A stretch of DNA of 64,000 nucleotides. Origin: Deltaproteobacteria bacterium (GTDB lineage Bacteria; Desulfobacterota; Deferrisomatia; Deferrisomatales; JACRMM01). Location: assembly GCA_016214985.1 (NCBI GenBank), contig JACRMM010000046.1:62001-126000 (forward strand). The letters run 5' to 3'. The translations under genes and the position numbers were made by a program. Under the pieces are notes generated by a model. The model saw nothing but the letters and a program-made list of their open reading frames with translations, was not told the origin of the DNA and did no database searches. Shown here one piece after another: positions 56,191-64,000 of this stretch; the first letter of the stretch is position 1, and every line of letters begins with the position of its first letter.

Positions 56191-57357
56191 CTACCGGAAG
56201 ATGTGGCCGCCGATCACCACCCGTTGAACCTGCTGCGTGCCCTCGTAGATCTGGGTGATCTTCGCGTCCCTCATCATGCGCTCGAGCGGGTACTCCTTGA
56301 TGTAGCCGTAGCCGCCGCACAGCTGCACCGCGTCGGTCGTCACGCGCATGGCCACGTCGCCGCACTTGAGCTTGCACATCGCCGAGAGCTTGCCGGCCTC
56401 GGAGGAGAGCCGCAGCCGGCCGGCCTTCGACTCCGCGTCGGCGATGGAAGCCGCCTTGTAGAGAAGGTACTTGGCCGCCTCGATCTCCGTGGCGAGCTCC
56501 GCGACCATGAACTGGAGCCCCTGGAACGTGGCGATGGGCTTGCCGAACTGCTTTCGCTCCTTCATGTAGTTGACCGCGAAGTCGAGCGCGCCCTCGGCAA
56601 TGCCGAGCGCCTGGGCCGCCACGCACGGCCGGGTGCGGTCGAGGGTGGCCATGGCGAGACCGAAGCCGGTGCCCAGCTCCCCGACCTGGTGGGCCGCCGG
56701 GATTCGGCAGTCGTTCATGATCACGTCGGTCGTGAGCGACCCCCGGATCCCCATCTTGTTCTCGTGTTTGCCGATGGAGAGGCCCGGGGCGTCCTTCTCC
56801 ACGAGGAACGCACTGATCCCTTTGACGCCTTCACCGGGCGTCGTCTTGGCGAAGATGGTGTAGACGTCGGCGATGCCGCCGTTGGTGATGAAGCACTTGG
56901 TGCCATTGAGCACCCAGTGATCGCCGTCCCGCACGGCCTTGGTGCTCATGCCGCCGGCGTCGCTCCCGGCGTTGGGCTCGGTGAGGCCGAAGGCGGGGAT
57001 GAATTCACCGGAGGCGAACTTGGGGAGAAACTTCTGCTTGAGCTCCTCGGAGCCGCCGATCTTCAGCGGCGTGAAGCCGAGCTCCTGGCCCGCTACGATC
57101 AGCGCCGAGGAGGCGCACGCCTTGGCGATCTCCTCGGTGATGAGGCACGAGGTGAGGAGGCCCTGGCCCTGCCCGCCGTACTCTTCGGGGATGTCGGCGC
57201 CGAGGAACCCCATCTCGGCGAAAAGCTCCTTGAGGTCGAAGGGGTACTCACCCTTCTCGTCGATCTCCTTGGCGCGCGGCTCCACCTTCTCCTTCACGAG
57301 GCGGCGCACCGCGTCGAGGATCGCCTTCTGGTCGTCGGTCAACGCGAACTGTTCCAT
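56191..57357 (-). CDS. Acyl-CoA dehydrogenase
   Basis: An FAD-dependent dehydrogenase of 388 residues that introduces the 2,3 double bond of an acyl-CoA. The family signatures FGLTEPNAGSDAGGMSTKAV and LCGGYGYIKEYPLERMMRDA are present, and the catalytic Glu lies in ITQIYEGTQQVQR. ATG at 57357 follows AGGAGCC; the in-frame extension upstream has no such site. Butyryl-CoA is the likely substrate given the C4-type neighbours. A non-decarboxylating glutaryl-CoA dehydrogenase is an alternative because a glutaconyl-CoA decarboxylase subunit is encoded 2.3 kb away. Confidence 0.92.
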   Translation of the reverse strand: MEQFALTDDQKAILDAVRRLVKEKVEPRAKEIDEKGEYPFDLKELFAEMGFLGADIPEEYGGQGQGLLTSCLITEEIAKACASSALIVAGQELGFTPLKIGGSEELKQKFLPKFASGEFIPAFGLTEPNAGSDAGGMSTKAVRDGDHWVLNGTKCFITNGGIADVYTIFAKTTPGEGVKGISAFLVEKDAPGLSIGKHENKMGIRGSLTTDVIMNDCRIPAAHQVGELGTGFGLAMATLDRTRPCVAAQALGIAEGALDFAVNYMKERKQFGKPIATFQGLQFMVAELATEIEAAKYLLYKAASIADAESKAGRLRLSSEAGKLSAMCKLKCGDVAMRVTTDAVQLCGGYGYIKEYPLERMMRDAKITQIYEGTQQVQRVVIGGHIFR

Positions 57358-57438
57358 GTCGATGGCTCCTGAGAAGAGTCGGTGGTTGGCGGTCAAGGAA
57401 GCCGGACGCGTCCGACGCGCCCGACCGGTCGAACCGGT

Positions 57439-58644
57439 CTAGCCTTCGAGCTCGAGCAGCGTCGCCATGCCCATCCCGCCGCCGACGCACAAGGTCGCGA
57501 TCCCGTGGGGGGTTCCGCGACGCCGCATCTCGTAGAGGAGGCTCAAGGTGATCCGCAGGCCGGTGCACCCGACCGGGTGGCCGAGGCCGATGCCGCTGCC
57601 GTTGACGTTGACCCTGGCGCGGTCGAGCCCGAGCCCCTTTTCGCACGCCAGGTACTGGGCGGCGAAGGCCTCGTTGAGCTCGATCACGCCGACGTCGCCG
57701 AGCGCGAGCCCGGTCTTGGCCAGGAGTTTTTGGACCGCCGGCACGGGCCCGTAGCCCATGAGCTCCGGCGCGACGCCGGCGCTCGCCTGGGCGACGACGC
57801 GGGCGAGGGGTTTGAGGCCGAGCTCCTTCGCCCTGCGGCGCGACATGACGACCGCGGCCGCCGCCCCGTCGTTGAGACCGGAGGCGTTGCCCGCTGTAAC
57901 CGTGCCGCCGTCCTTTCGGAACGCGGGCTTGAGCCCCACCAGATCGGCGAGGGTGACGCCGAAGCGGATGTGCTCATCGGTGTCGACGATCGTTTCGCCC
58001 TTCTTTCCCTTGAGGACTACGGGGACGATCTCTTCCTTGAACCTTCCGGTCGCGGTCGCCGCCTCGGCGTTGTTGTGGCTGCGAACCGCGACCTCGTCCT
58101 GCTCCTGGCGCGAGATGCCGTACTTTTCGGCCAGGTTCTCGGCGGTCTCCCCCATGATCATCCGCTTGCCCAGAAGCCCGCTTCCCGAGTGGAGGAGCTC
58201 CCACACGGCATCGGTCATCTCCCCGTGCATGAGCCGCTGGCCCCACCGGGCGGTGTTGAGCACGTAGGGGGCGTTGGACATGGACTCGGTGCCCACGACG
58301 AGCACGATCTCGGCGTCCCCGGCGAGGATCTGGGCCCGCGCCGAAGCCAGCGCCTGCATGGAGGAGGAGCACTGCTTCTGGATCGTATAGGCCGGCACCT
58401 CCACGGGGATGCCCGCGACGAGCGCCGCGGTGCGCGCGGTGTTGGCCTCGTCGGGGCACTGGATGCAGTCGCCGGCGATCACCTCGTCGAGGTCCTCGCC
58501 CGCGACGCCGGCCCTCGCGAGGGCCTCGGTCATGACGAGGCTGGCGAGCCGGTGGGCCCGCAGCTCCTTCAGGGCACCGCCGAACTTCCCGATCGGCGTT
58601 CGTACGCCGCTTACGATCACCACGTCGTTGCCGGTCTGGGTCAT
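57439..58644 (-). CDS. Acetyl-CoA acetyltransferase (thiolase)
   Basis: Cleaves acetoacetyl-CoA to two acetyl-CoA, or condenses in reverse. The acyl-accepting Cys is at about residue 92 in [31 protein letters not shown] and [11 protein letters not shown] carry the active-site His residues, and the second catalytic Cys is in [16 protein letters not shown]. The length of 401 residues is normal. AAGGAG precedes the ATG. It is the first gene of the operon, behind the palindrome-bearing promoter at 58764-58797. Confidence 0.95.
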   Translation of the reverse strand: MTQTGNDVVIVSGVRTPIGKFGGALKELRAHRLASLVMTEALARAGVAGEDLDEVIAGDCIQCPDEANTARTAALVAGIPVEVPAYTIQKQCSSSMQALASARAQILAGDAEIVLVVGTESMSNAPYVLNTARWGQRLMHGEMTDAVWELLHSGSGLLGKRMIMGETAENLAEKYGISRQEQDEVAVRSHNNAEAATATGRFKEEIVPVVLKGKKGETIVDTDEHIRFGVTLADLVGLKPAFRKDGGTVTAGNASGLNDGAAAAVVMSRRRAKELGLKPLARVVAQASAGVAPELMGYGPVPAVQKLLAKTGLALGDVGVIELNEAFAAQYLACEKGLGLDRARVNVNGSGIGLGHPVGCTGLRITLSLLYEMRRRGTPHGIATLCVGGGMGMATLLELEG

Positions 58645-58763
58645 CTTGATCTACTCCTTACGGGGGAAGGGTGCGCGGGAAGGACGCTCCTCGAGGTGTG
58701 CCGGCCCGGGGGAAGAACCCCGTTTGGAGTGCCGGGCGCGCCCTCCGGGGCGAAGGTCGAGCG

Positions 58764-58797
58764 AACATATTGCATAGTATGTAGTATGTCAATGCAA
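58764..58797 (-). promoter_or_regulatory. Promoter with overlapping inverted repeat for the acyl-CoA operon
   Basis: Reading the minus strand, -35 TTGACA (58787-58792) and -10 TATGTT (58764-58769) are 17 bases apart. The outer arms TTGCAT/ATGCAA (58770-58775 and 58792-58797) form a dyad spanning the spacer, and a CATACTA direct repeat lies inside. An AT-rich dyad over a promoter upstream of fatty-acid genes resembles a TetR-family operator, but no regulator gene is visible in the window. Confidence 0.7.
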
Positions 58798-58912
58798 AAC
58801 CAACCGGCCCTTGGGGTCTCCGTGGGGCGGGACTCCGGGGGCGAGAAGGGGGACGAAGAGGCTTCCGGCGAGGGGAGGGAAAGGCGGACGGCCCCGCCGG
58901 CGTGAGAGGGCC

Positions 58913-58940
58913 AAGGGGCCCGCCGCGGGGCGGGCCCCTT
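58913..58940. terminator. Hairpin after rubrerythrin
   Basis: AAGGGGCCCGCC (58913-58924) pairs with GGCGGGCCCCTT (58929-58940) around a four-base loop, immediately beyond the rubrerythrin stop. The plus-strand side ends CCTTT, while the minus-strand side has no T-run. Confidence 0.55.
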
Positions 58941-58951
58941 TCGGCCGTGGG

Positions 58952-59524
58952 CTACCAGTTCTCCGCGAGCAGCTCGAAGTAGGCCTTGGGGTGGGCACAC
59001 GCGGGGCACAGGTCCAGGGTGCTCGGCCCCTCGTGAACGTACCCGCAGTTGCGGCACACCCAGAGGGTCGCGGCCTCGCGCTCGAAGATGCGCCCCTCCC
59101 GGAGGTTTCGCAGGAACCCCAGATAGCGCTGTTCGTGCTGCCGCTCCGCCACGCAGACCCGTCGGAACAGGTCCGCGACCGGAGCGAAGCCCTCCTGGTC
59201 TGCGACCTGCGCGAAGCCGGGGTAGAGGGTCGTCCACTCCATGTTCTCGCCGGCCGCCGCTTCCTGCAGGTTGGCCGCCGTGTCGGCGAGGATCTTGGGG
59301 AAGCTCGCGGTGATCTGGACCGACGCTCCGTCGGCCAGGAAGCTGTAGAACCGCTTCGCGTGCTCTTTCTCGTGGTCGGCGGTCTCCAGAAAGGCCGCGG
59401 AGATCTGCTCGAGCCCGGCCTTCCGGGCAACGCCGGCGAAGTAGGTGTAACGGTTTCTCGCCTGGCTCTCCCCGGCGAAGGCCGCCATGAGGTTCGTCTC
59501 GGTCCGGGTGCCTCTGACTTCCAT
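58952..59524 (-). CDS. Rubrerythrin
   Basis: A peroxide-scavenging non-haem di-iron protein typical of anaerobes. The N-terminal ferritin-like four-helix domain shows AFAGESQARNRYTYFA, TADHEKEHAKRFYSFLADGA and VCVAERQHEQRYLGFLR. The C-terminal rubredoxin-like domain binds one iron through CRNCGYVHEG and CPACAHPKAYFELL. ATG at 59524 follows GAGGAGC and gives the standard 190 residues. It is monocistronic between two hairpins. Confidence 0.95.
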   Translation of the reverse strand: MEVRGTRTETNLMAAFAGESQARNRYTYFAGVARKAGLEQISAAFLETADHEKEHAKRFYSFLADGASVQITASFPKILADTAANLQEAAAGENMEWTTLYPGFAQVADQEGFAPVADLFRRVCVAERQHEQRYLGFLRNLREGRIFEREAATLWVCRNCGYVHEGPSTLDLCPACAHPKAYFELLAENW

Positions 59525-59623
59525 GGATGCTCCTCCTCGTCGTGGTGGGGGTTGGTCGTGACCGGCGCGCGCGTCCAAGGTACCCGGCGCGGTCCCCTTC
59601 GACAAGGCGCCTCACCCAGACGA

Positions 59624-59652
59624 CGCGAGCCCGGCCGTGGGCCGGGCTCGCG
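59624..59652. terminator. Hairpin between rubrerythrin and glutaconyl-CoA decarboxylase genes
   Basis: CGCGAGCCCGGCC (59624-59636) pairs perfectly with GGCCGGGCTCGCG (59640-59652) around GTG. It lies 25 bases beyond the decarboxylase stop (minus strand). There is no T-run. Confidence 0.6.
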
Positions 59653-59676
59653 AGGCGCGTTCGGGGCGAAGAGGGG

Positions 59677-61410
59677 CTATCCCTTGATGATCCTCGGCAG
59701 GATCATCTGATGATGGGCGCACAGGGACTTCGGGTTCTGGTACGAGGCGCCGGCGAAGGCCACCAGGTAGCGCCGCAGGTCCGGCAGGGGCACCACCTCG
59801 TCCACGTACCCGTGCTTGGCGCAGTAGAGCGGCCGGGACTTGTCATAGTATTTCTGCACGAGCTCGTTCATCTTCTCCATGGTGGGTCCCAGGGGCTTGC
59901 CGGCGTCCTTGTCCTTGACGAGGCGGCGGGCGTAGCTCGCGGCCGCGGCCGTCTCCCCGTGCATGACGTAGATCTCGGTAGTGGGGACACCGAGCGTGAA
60001 GGCGTTCTGGTTGTTCGCGGTGGGCCCGCCCATGACGTAGTGGGCCGCGGCCGTGCCCTTGCGAAGGACCACGAGCATCATCGGCACGTCGGTCTGCTCG
60101 ATGGAGTAGATAAGCGATTGACCGAGGCCGAGGAGCTCCGCCTTCTCGGCGATGTCACCGACGTCGATGCCCGAGGTGTCTTGGAACCAGACCACCGGCA
60201 GCCGGTCGCGGCCGCACAGGGTGACGAACTCGTTCATCTTGATGAGGCCGCGGCGGTAGAGCTTCCCGCCGATGCCCGGGTAGTCGGCGTACTCCGGGTA
60301 GCCCTTGGGCATGAAGCCCAGGCGGTTGCCGATCACGCCCACGAGGAAGCCGTCCACCTTCACAAGGCCGCAGTAGATCTCGGGCCCGAAGTCCGGTTTG
60401 AACTCCAGGTGCTCGCTGCCGTCCACGAGCCGAGACACCACGTCCTCGATCGCGTAGGTGCGCTTCTGATTGTAGGGGACCACGCGGTTGAGCTCCTCCG
60501 GGTCCAACCGGGGGGGCTTGGGGTCGGCGACCCGGAAGAAGCGGGGCGCGTACGCGGGCATCTCCTTCATGTACTCCTTGACCCCGTTCAGGACCTCGCG
60601 CTCCGTGTCGTACAGGTAACGGAAGAAGCCCGTGGCGTCGTGGTGGATCTCGGCGCGGCCAGGCGGCTCCTCCTTGAACTTGCGGGTGGCCTCGATCAGC
60701 GCTTCGCACCCCGCCTCGTCGAAGGACCCCTTGGGGCTCATCCCGCTCACGATGCCGCCCCCGCCCACGGCCATGTTCGCGTCCTTGTGGGCGAAGAGCA
60801 CCGTGGGGCTGATGGACTGGTAGCCCCCGCCGGCCGGGTTGGTGCCGTAGATGGCGGCGAGGATCGGCACGCCCAGCTTCTGGAGCTCGGCGTGGCGGAA
60901 GAAGGTCGTCCCGCCGCCGCGGCGGTCGGGGTACACGAGCTCCTGGTTGGGCAGATCCACGCCCGAGCAGTTGACGAGCCACACCAGCGGGATGTTGAGG
61001 CGCTTCGCCAGGTCGGTTACCCGAAGGATGTTCTCCGATTGCCCCGCGATCCACGCCCCGGCCAGTACTTTGTTGTCGAATCCGATGACCACGGCCCACT
61101 TGCCCGAGATCTTCCCCAGGCCGTCGATGACGCCGGTGGTGCCGTACTCGTTGTCCGTGGGGTTGAAGATCGTGTGGAAGGAGCACCAGGTGCCGGGGTC
61201 GATCAGGTAGTCGAGGCGCTGCCACACGGTCATCTGGCCCCGTTCGTTGATCTTCGCTTCGGGGAGACCGACTGCTTTGACCTTCTCGACCTCGGCGGCC
61301 AGCGCCTTCTCCACCTGGCGGATCTGCTCCAGGCTCTCCTCCGAGGCGGCGAGCTGGCGCTCGGAGAGGGGCTGGCCGACGTCCGGCATCTTCTCGAAGT
61401 ACGGCCTCAT
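59677..61410 (-). CDS. gcdA: Glutaconyl-CoA decarboxylase alpha (carboxyltransferase) subunit
   Basis: The carboxyltransferase subunit moves CO2 from glutaconyl-CoA to a biotin carrier, producing crotonyl-CoA; in Na-pumping complexes membrane subunits complete the reaction. The tandem carboxyltransferase halves are visible with IPLVWLVNCSGVDLPNQELV, YGTNPAGGGYQSISPTVLFA, GGGIVSGMSPKG and VVWFQDTSGIDVGDIAEKAE. The 577 residues match GcdA length. ATG at 61410 follows GGAGGAACCCC. The other Gcd subunits and biotin carrier are not in the window. A related acyl-CoA carboxylase role is possible. It fits with the neighbouring crotonyl-CoA-to-acetyl-CoA operon. Confidence 0.88.
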   Translation of the reverse strand: MRPYFEKMPDVGQPLSERQLAASEESLEQIRQVEKALAAEVEKVKAVGLPEAKINERGQMTVWQRLDYLIDPGTWCSFHTIFNPTDNEYGTTGVIDGLGKISGKWAVVIGFDNKVLAGAWIAGQSENILRVTDLAKRLNIPLVWLVNCSGVDLPNQELVYPDRRGGGTTFFRHAELQKLGVPILAAIYGTNPAGGGYQSISPTVLFAHKDANMAVGGGGIVSGMSPKGSFDEAGCEALIEATRKFKEEPPGRAEIHHDATGFFRYLYDTEREVLNGVKEYMKEMPAYAPRFFRVADPKPPRLDPEELNRVVPYNQKRTYAIEDVVSRLVDGSEHLEFKPDFGPEIYCGLVKVDGFLVGVIGNRLGFMPKGYPEYADYPGIGGKLYRRGLIKMNEFVTLCGRDRLPVVWFQDTSGIDVGDIAEKAELLGLGQSLIYSIEQTDVPMMLVVLRKGTAAAHYVMGGPTANNQNAFTLGVPTTEIYVMHGETAAAASYARRLVKDKDAGKPLGPTMEKMNELVQKYYDKSRPLYCAKHGYVDEVVPLPDLRRYLVAFAGASYQNPKSLCAHHQMILPRIIKG

Positions 61411-61669
61411 GGGGTTCCTCCTTGGCACGGAGATGGGTTCACGATGGACAAACGAGGCGGCCGCGCCAAATGCAAGAACGCGGCCCGAGCGAGCCTGGGG
61501 CTGCGGCCGGCGAAACCGTGGGCATTGTACACGCCGGGTTTCGGGAGTCGAGAGGAATTGCGCGGCCGTGCAGGAGACCCGGCGGCCCGGGGTGGCCGTT
61601 GGGGCCCGACGAAGAGCGGTGAAATTCGGCTGGGGGACGGTGAACTTCTCCGCGCTCGCGCCAATCGAC

Positions 61670-62314
61670 CTACCGAACGACGAGGCCCCGGTCGATGGCG
61701 TACGTGGTCAGGGCCGCCACGGTGCGCAGGTTGAGCTTGTCCATCAGGCTGGCCCGGTGCTTCTCCACGGTCTTGGGGCTGATGCAGAGGTAATCGCCGA
61801 TCTCCCGGTTCCGATACCCCTCGGCGATGAGCTTGAGCACCTCTCTCTCGCGGGCCGAGAGGAGCTCGAACGTCGATCCTGCCTTGGGCCCGAGGAAGCC
61901 CGCGACGACCTGGCCGGCGATGGGCGCGCACAGGTAGCGCTCCCCGGCGAGCACGCTTCGCACGGCCAGGAGCAGCTCCGCGGCCGAGGAGTCCTTGAGC
62001 ACGTAGCCGTCTGCCCCGGCCTGGAGAGCAGCGGACACATACTCCTCGGTCTTGTGGACCGTGAGGACCAGCACCTGGGTTGCGGGGCTGGCCCGCTTGA
62101 TGGCCTGGAGCGCATCGAGGCCGCTGGTTCGCGGCATCGAGAGGTCGAGCAGGAGCAGATCGGGTGTGAGCTCCTCCGCCCGCTGGATGGCCTCCCGGCC
62201 GTCGGTGGCTTCGCCCACGACCTCGAACTCGGGCTCCGGCGCGAAGATGGCCCTCAGACCTTCCCTGAGGATCGTGTGGTCCTCGGCCACCACGACCCGG
62301 TACTGTCTGCTCAC
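61670..62314 (-). CDS. NarL/FixJ-type response regulator 1
   Basis: A two-domain transcription regulator: a receiver with acidic VVVAEDHTILREGL, phospho-acceptor Asp57 in LLLLDLSMP and Lys in GYVLKDSS, then a LuxR-type HTH (LSAREREVLKLIAEGYRNRE, SPKTVEKHRASLMDKLNL). GTG at 62314 is chosen because GGAGGGAGGCGC lies directly before it. It is closely related to the next gene upstream. No sensor kinase is present beside it. Confidence 0.93.
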   Translation of the reverse strand: MSRQYRVVVAEDHTILREGLRAIFAPEPEFEVVGEATDGREAIQRAEELTPDLLLLDLSMPRTSGLDALQAIKRASPATQVLVLTVHKTEEYVSAALQAGADGYVLKDSSAAELLLAVRSVLAGERYLCAPIAGQVVAGFLGPKAGSTFELLSAREREVLKLIAEGYRNREIGDYLCISPKTVEKHRASLMDKLNLRTVAALTTYAIDRGLVVR

Positions 62315-62468
62315 GCGCCTCCCTCCTCCGGGTGGACGGGGCCTCTCCCGGTGCAACCCTCGAACGGTATGATACGGCACCGCGTTCGTGGACGCCACGC
62401 TCCTAACCCACCCTGGCCCCTCTTGCATCGTGCCGGCTTGGCGGTTGCCGGGTTGCAGGCCGGAGGCG

Positions 62469-63143
62469 CTACCGACTGACGAGGCCGTGCTCGATGGCGT
62501 AGGCAGTGAGCGTTGGGATGGTGCGAAGGTTCAGCTTCTTCATCAGACTGGCCCGGTGCTGCTCGACGGTCCGGGGGCTCAGGAACAGGTACGCTGCGAT
62601 CTCGCGGGTCCTGCGCCCTTCGGCGACGAGCGTCAGCACCTCTCGTTCCCGCACCGAGAGCGAATCGAGGCCGGGCTCCGGGCCCTCTCTCCCTCCCTTG
62701 CCGTTGCCCGCTTGCAACGCCGTCGCTTCTACGCTCGCGCCCGGCGCGACGAAGTACCGTTCCCCCGCCAGCACCCCTCTGCAGGTTGCGAGCAACTCCG
62801 AGCTCGGCACATCCTTGACGAGGTAACCGTCGGCTCCGGCCCGGAGGGCGGCGAGCACGTACTCCTGCGTCTTGTGTACGGTGAGCACCAGTACGCGCGC
62901 TCCGGGGCTGACCTTCTTGATCTCCGCCAGGGCGTCGATGCCGCTTGTGTGCGGCATCGTCAGGTCGAGGAGCACGAGATCGGGCCTCAGTTCGGCGGCG
63001 CGCCGGACGGCCTCGCGGCCGTCGGACGCCTCACCCACGACCTCGAAGTCGGGCTCGAAAGACAGAATCGCCTTCAGTCCATCCCTGAGGACGGCGTGAT
63101 CTTCGGCGAGGAGAATGCGGTGGGGCGCGGCCACGCTGTACAT
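62469..63143 (-). CDS. NarL/FixJ-type response regulator 2
   Basis: A paralogue of the downstream regulator: receiver with LLAEDHAVLRDGL, Asp60 in LVLLDLTMPHTSG, Lys in GYLVKDVPS, and LuxR-type HTH (LSVREREVLTLVAEGRRTRE, SPRTVEQHRASLMKKLNL). It differs chiefly by a longer inter-domain linker (residues about 130-155, rich in Gly/Ala/Glu). The shared local sequence and tandem order indicate duplication. A candidate promoter (TTTACA, 16 bases, TAGACT on the minus strand) lies at 63165-63192. Confidence 0.93.
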   Translation of the reverse strand: MYSVAAPHRILLAEDHAVLRDGLKAILSFEPDFEVVGEASDGREAVRRAAELRPDLVLLDLTMPHTSGIDALAEIKKVSPGARVLVLTVHKTQEYVLAALRAGADGYLVKDVPSSELLATCRGVLAGERYFVAPGASVEATALQAGNGKGGREGPEPGLDSLSVREREVLTLVAEGRRTREIAAYLFLSPRTVEQHRASLMKKLNLRTIPTLTAYAIEHGLVSR

Positions 63144-63164
63144 ACTCCGGAAAGGGTCGGCGCC

Positions 63165-63192
63165 AGTCTAGCCGGCCGCCCTCCTTTGTAAA
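63165..63192 (-). promoter_or_regulatory. Candidate promoter of response regulator 2
   Basis: On the minus strand TTTACA (63187-63192) and TAGACT (63165-63170) are separated by 16 bases. The predicted start is near 63158, a short leader before the gene. Confidence 0.45.
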
Positions 63193-63349
63193 GGGGCCCC
63201 GGCGCGCCGGCCGTGGGGTGCCTTCCAGAAAGAAGCCGTAGTTCTACCCATAGCGCGCCTTCCTGGTCGCGATACCCTCATCGCGAACAGGTCAAAGAAC
63301 CCGGGTCCGCTGCTCGCCCAGGGACGGCGTCGAGGGCAAGGTGGTTTGA

Positions 63350-63766
63350 ATGGGTAGCAAGGCCAGCAGGGCTCTCCGGTTGCTGATCGTGGAGGACAGC
63401 GGGCCCTTCCGCCGGGCGCTGGCGGAAGCGGTACGGGCTCGGTTCCCCCTCGTCACGATCTTCGAGGCCGAGGACCTCGCCCAGGGGAGGCGCATGGTGT
63501 CCGCGGCGGCGCCGGAGGTGGTCTTCCTGGACATCAATCTTCCTGACGGAAACGGCCTGGAGCTGGCGGACGTCATTCGCCGGGAGTTGCCAAAGACCGC
63601 CGTGGCGGTGTGCACGAGCTACGACCTCCCGGAGTACCGGGAGGGCGCCTTTCGACACGGGGCCACGCACTTCCTGTGCAAGGGAGACCTGGACTGGGAC
63701 GAGGTCGGCGACATCGTGGAAGCGGAGATGGGCCGAGACAAAGGGCCGAGAGCCGGGGTGGCGTGA
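63350..63766 (+). CDS. Receiver-only response regulator
   Basis: A 138-residue single-domain protein: LLIVEDSGPFRRALAEAV, phospho-acceptor Asp61 in VVFLDINLPDGNGLELADVI, and switch residues in AVAVCTSYD with Lys in FLCKGDLDWDEV. There is no output domain, so it probably relays or sequesters phosphate or acts by protein contact. It is divergent from the two NarL-type genes and shares the 206-base intergenic region with them. No kinase partner is visible, though one may lie beyond the window end. Confidence 0.88.
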   Translation: MGSKASRALRLLIVEDSGPFRRALAEAVRARFPLVTIFEAEDLAQGRRMVSAAAPEVVFLDINLPDGNGLELADVIRRELPKTAVAVCTSYDLPEYREGAFRHGATHFLCKGDLDWDEVGDIVEAEMGRDKGPRAGVA

Positions 63767-63972
63767 AAGCCCGCTGGAATCGCGGATGAGGTTGCGACCG
63801 AGGCTGCCGACGACCGAGCCGTCCGACCCGAGGGACGGGACGCGATGGGGAGGAAGCCCGGCGGCTGACTGAACATAGAGGCGGGCAGGCTGGGGCAGCT
63901 GTCCAAGGGCAGCCGGCCCTCGCGGCCGGAAGAGCGTCGAACCGAACGCAGGTCAGGAGAAAGGAGGGAACA

Positions 63973-64000
63973 TTGGGACTGGGTCTTTGTGTGCGGGAGA
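63973..64000 (+). CDS. Possible start of a gene running off the window
   Basis: AAGGAGGGAA at 63961-63970 is a strong ribosome site followed by TTG at 63973 and an open frame (LGLGLCVRE) to the window edge. A near-palindrome CCGGCC/GGCCGG lies about 50 bases earlier. Too short to identify. Confidence 0.3.

Noticed and set aside
54463..57372. A 969-codon plus-strand open frame
   Set aside because: Antisense to the crotonase, Hbd and acyl-CoA dehydrogenase genes; it spans three real genes and has only low-complexity Arg/Gly/Glu composition.
59527..61734. A 735-codon plus-strand open frame
   Set aside because: Antisense to the glutaconyl-CoA decarboxylase gene; no recognisable domain.
1..64000. 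Insertion sequence, integrase or prophage genes
   Set aside because: No transposase, integrase or phage structural gene was recognised in any frame, despite the mosaic nature of the 10-47 kb region.

Overview
The window comes from a GC-rich bacterial chromosome (GC is visibly high almost throughout, with a few AT-rich islands). It suggests an anaerobic or microaerophilic member of the Desulfobacterota / former Deltaproteobacteria. The grounds are two multihaem c-type cytochromes, several TlpA-type thiol-disulfide proteins, rubrerythrin, a glutaconyl-CoA decarboxylase alpha subunit beside a beta-oxidation operon, and the gene order NIF3-like / C4 zinc-ribbon protein / RNase P RNA. The lineage is an inference from gene content. 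No rRNA or other phylogenetic marker was compared.

Layout. 1-4.8 kb is housekeeping: pyrE, a lipoprotein, a HIT protein, a CAU-anticodon tRNA with a clear sigma70 promoter, a NIF3-family protein, a zinc-ribbon coiled-coil protein and rnpB. 4.8-9.6 kb is an exported redox operon: TlpA, TlpA-like lipoprotein, a seven-CxxCH cytochrome of c554 type with one further CxxC lacking its His, a third TlpA, then a HEAT-repeat protein.

10-47 kb is the striking part. It is a 37-kb run, almost all on the plus strand, of giant exported mosaic proteins built from a shared kit of modules: bacterial Ig and PKD repeats, RCC1-like repeats, carboxypeptidase-regulatory-like repeats, thrombospondin-3-type calcium repeats, an 'EGFESGNL' beta-sandwich, a '[18 protein letters not shown]' domain found in five of the proteins, and a tandem 'GWNLxSxPL..GYWIK' C-terminal module found in four. 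Within it sit a 3684-residue RHS/YD-repeat protein ending in an AT-rich HELGH metallopeptidase-like tip, near-identical duplicated 3' ends, a broken paralogue, and two decayed toxin-antitoxin loci at about 29.6-30.7 kb. I interpret the block as a surface or secreted protein diversification locus in which modules are reshuffled by recombination.

47-64 kb returns to metabolism and regulation: a ten-CxxCH cytochrome (minus), aconitase (plus), small alpha/beta-barrel and SnoaL-like genes, a minus-strand operon (thiolase, acyl-CoA dehydrogenase, 3-hydroxybutyryl-CoA dehydrogenase, enoyl-CoA hydratase, acyl-CoA ligase) behind a palindrome-bearing promoter, rubrerythrin, glutaconyl-CoA decarboxylase alpha subunit, two tandem NarL-type response regulators and a receiver-only protein. 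Together the acyl-CoA genes could convert fatty acids, and possibly glutaryl- or glutaconyl-CoA, through crotonyl-CoA to acetyl-CoA for the TCA cycle, which aconitase serves. The multihaem cytochromes and TlpA proteins belong to the respiratory cell envelope.
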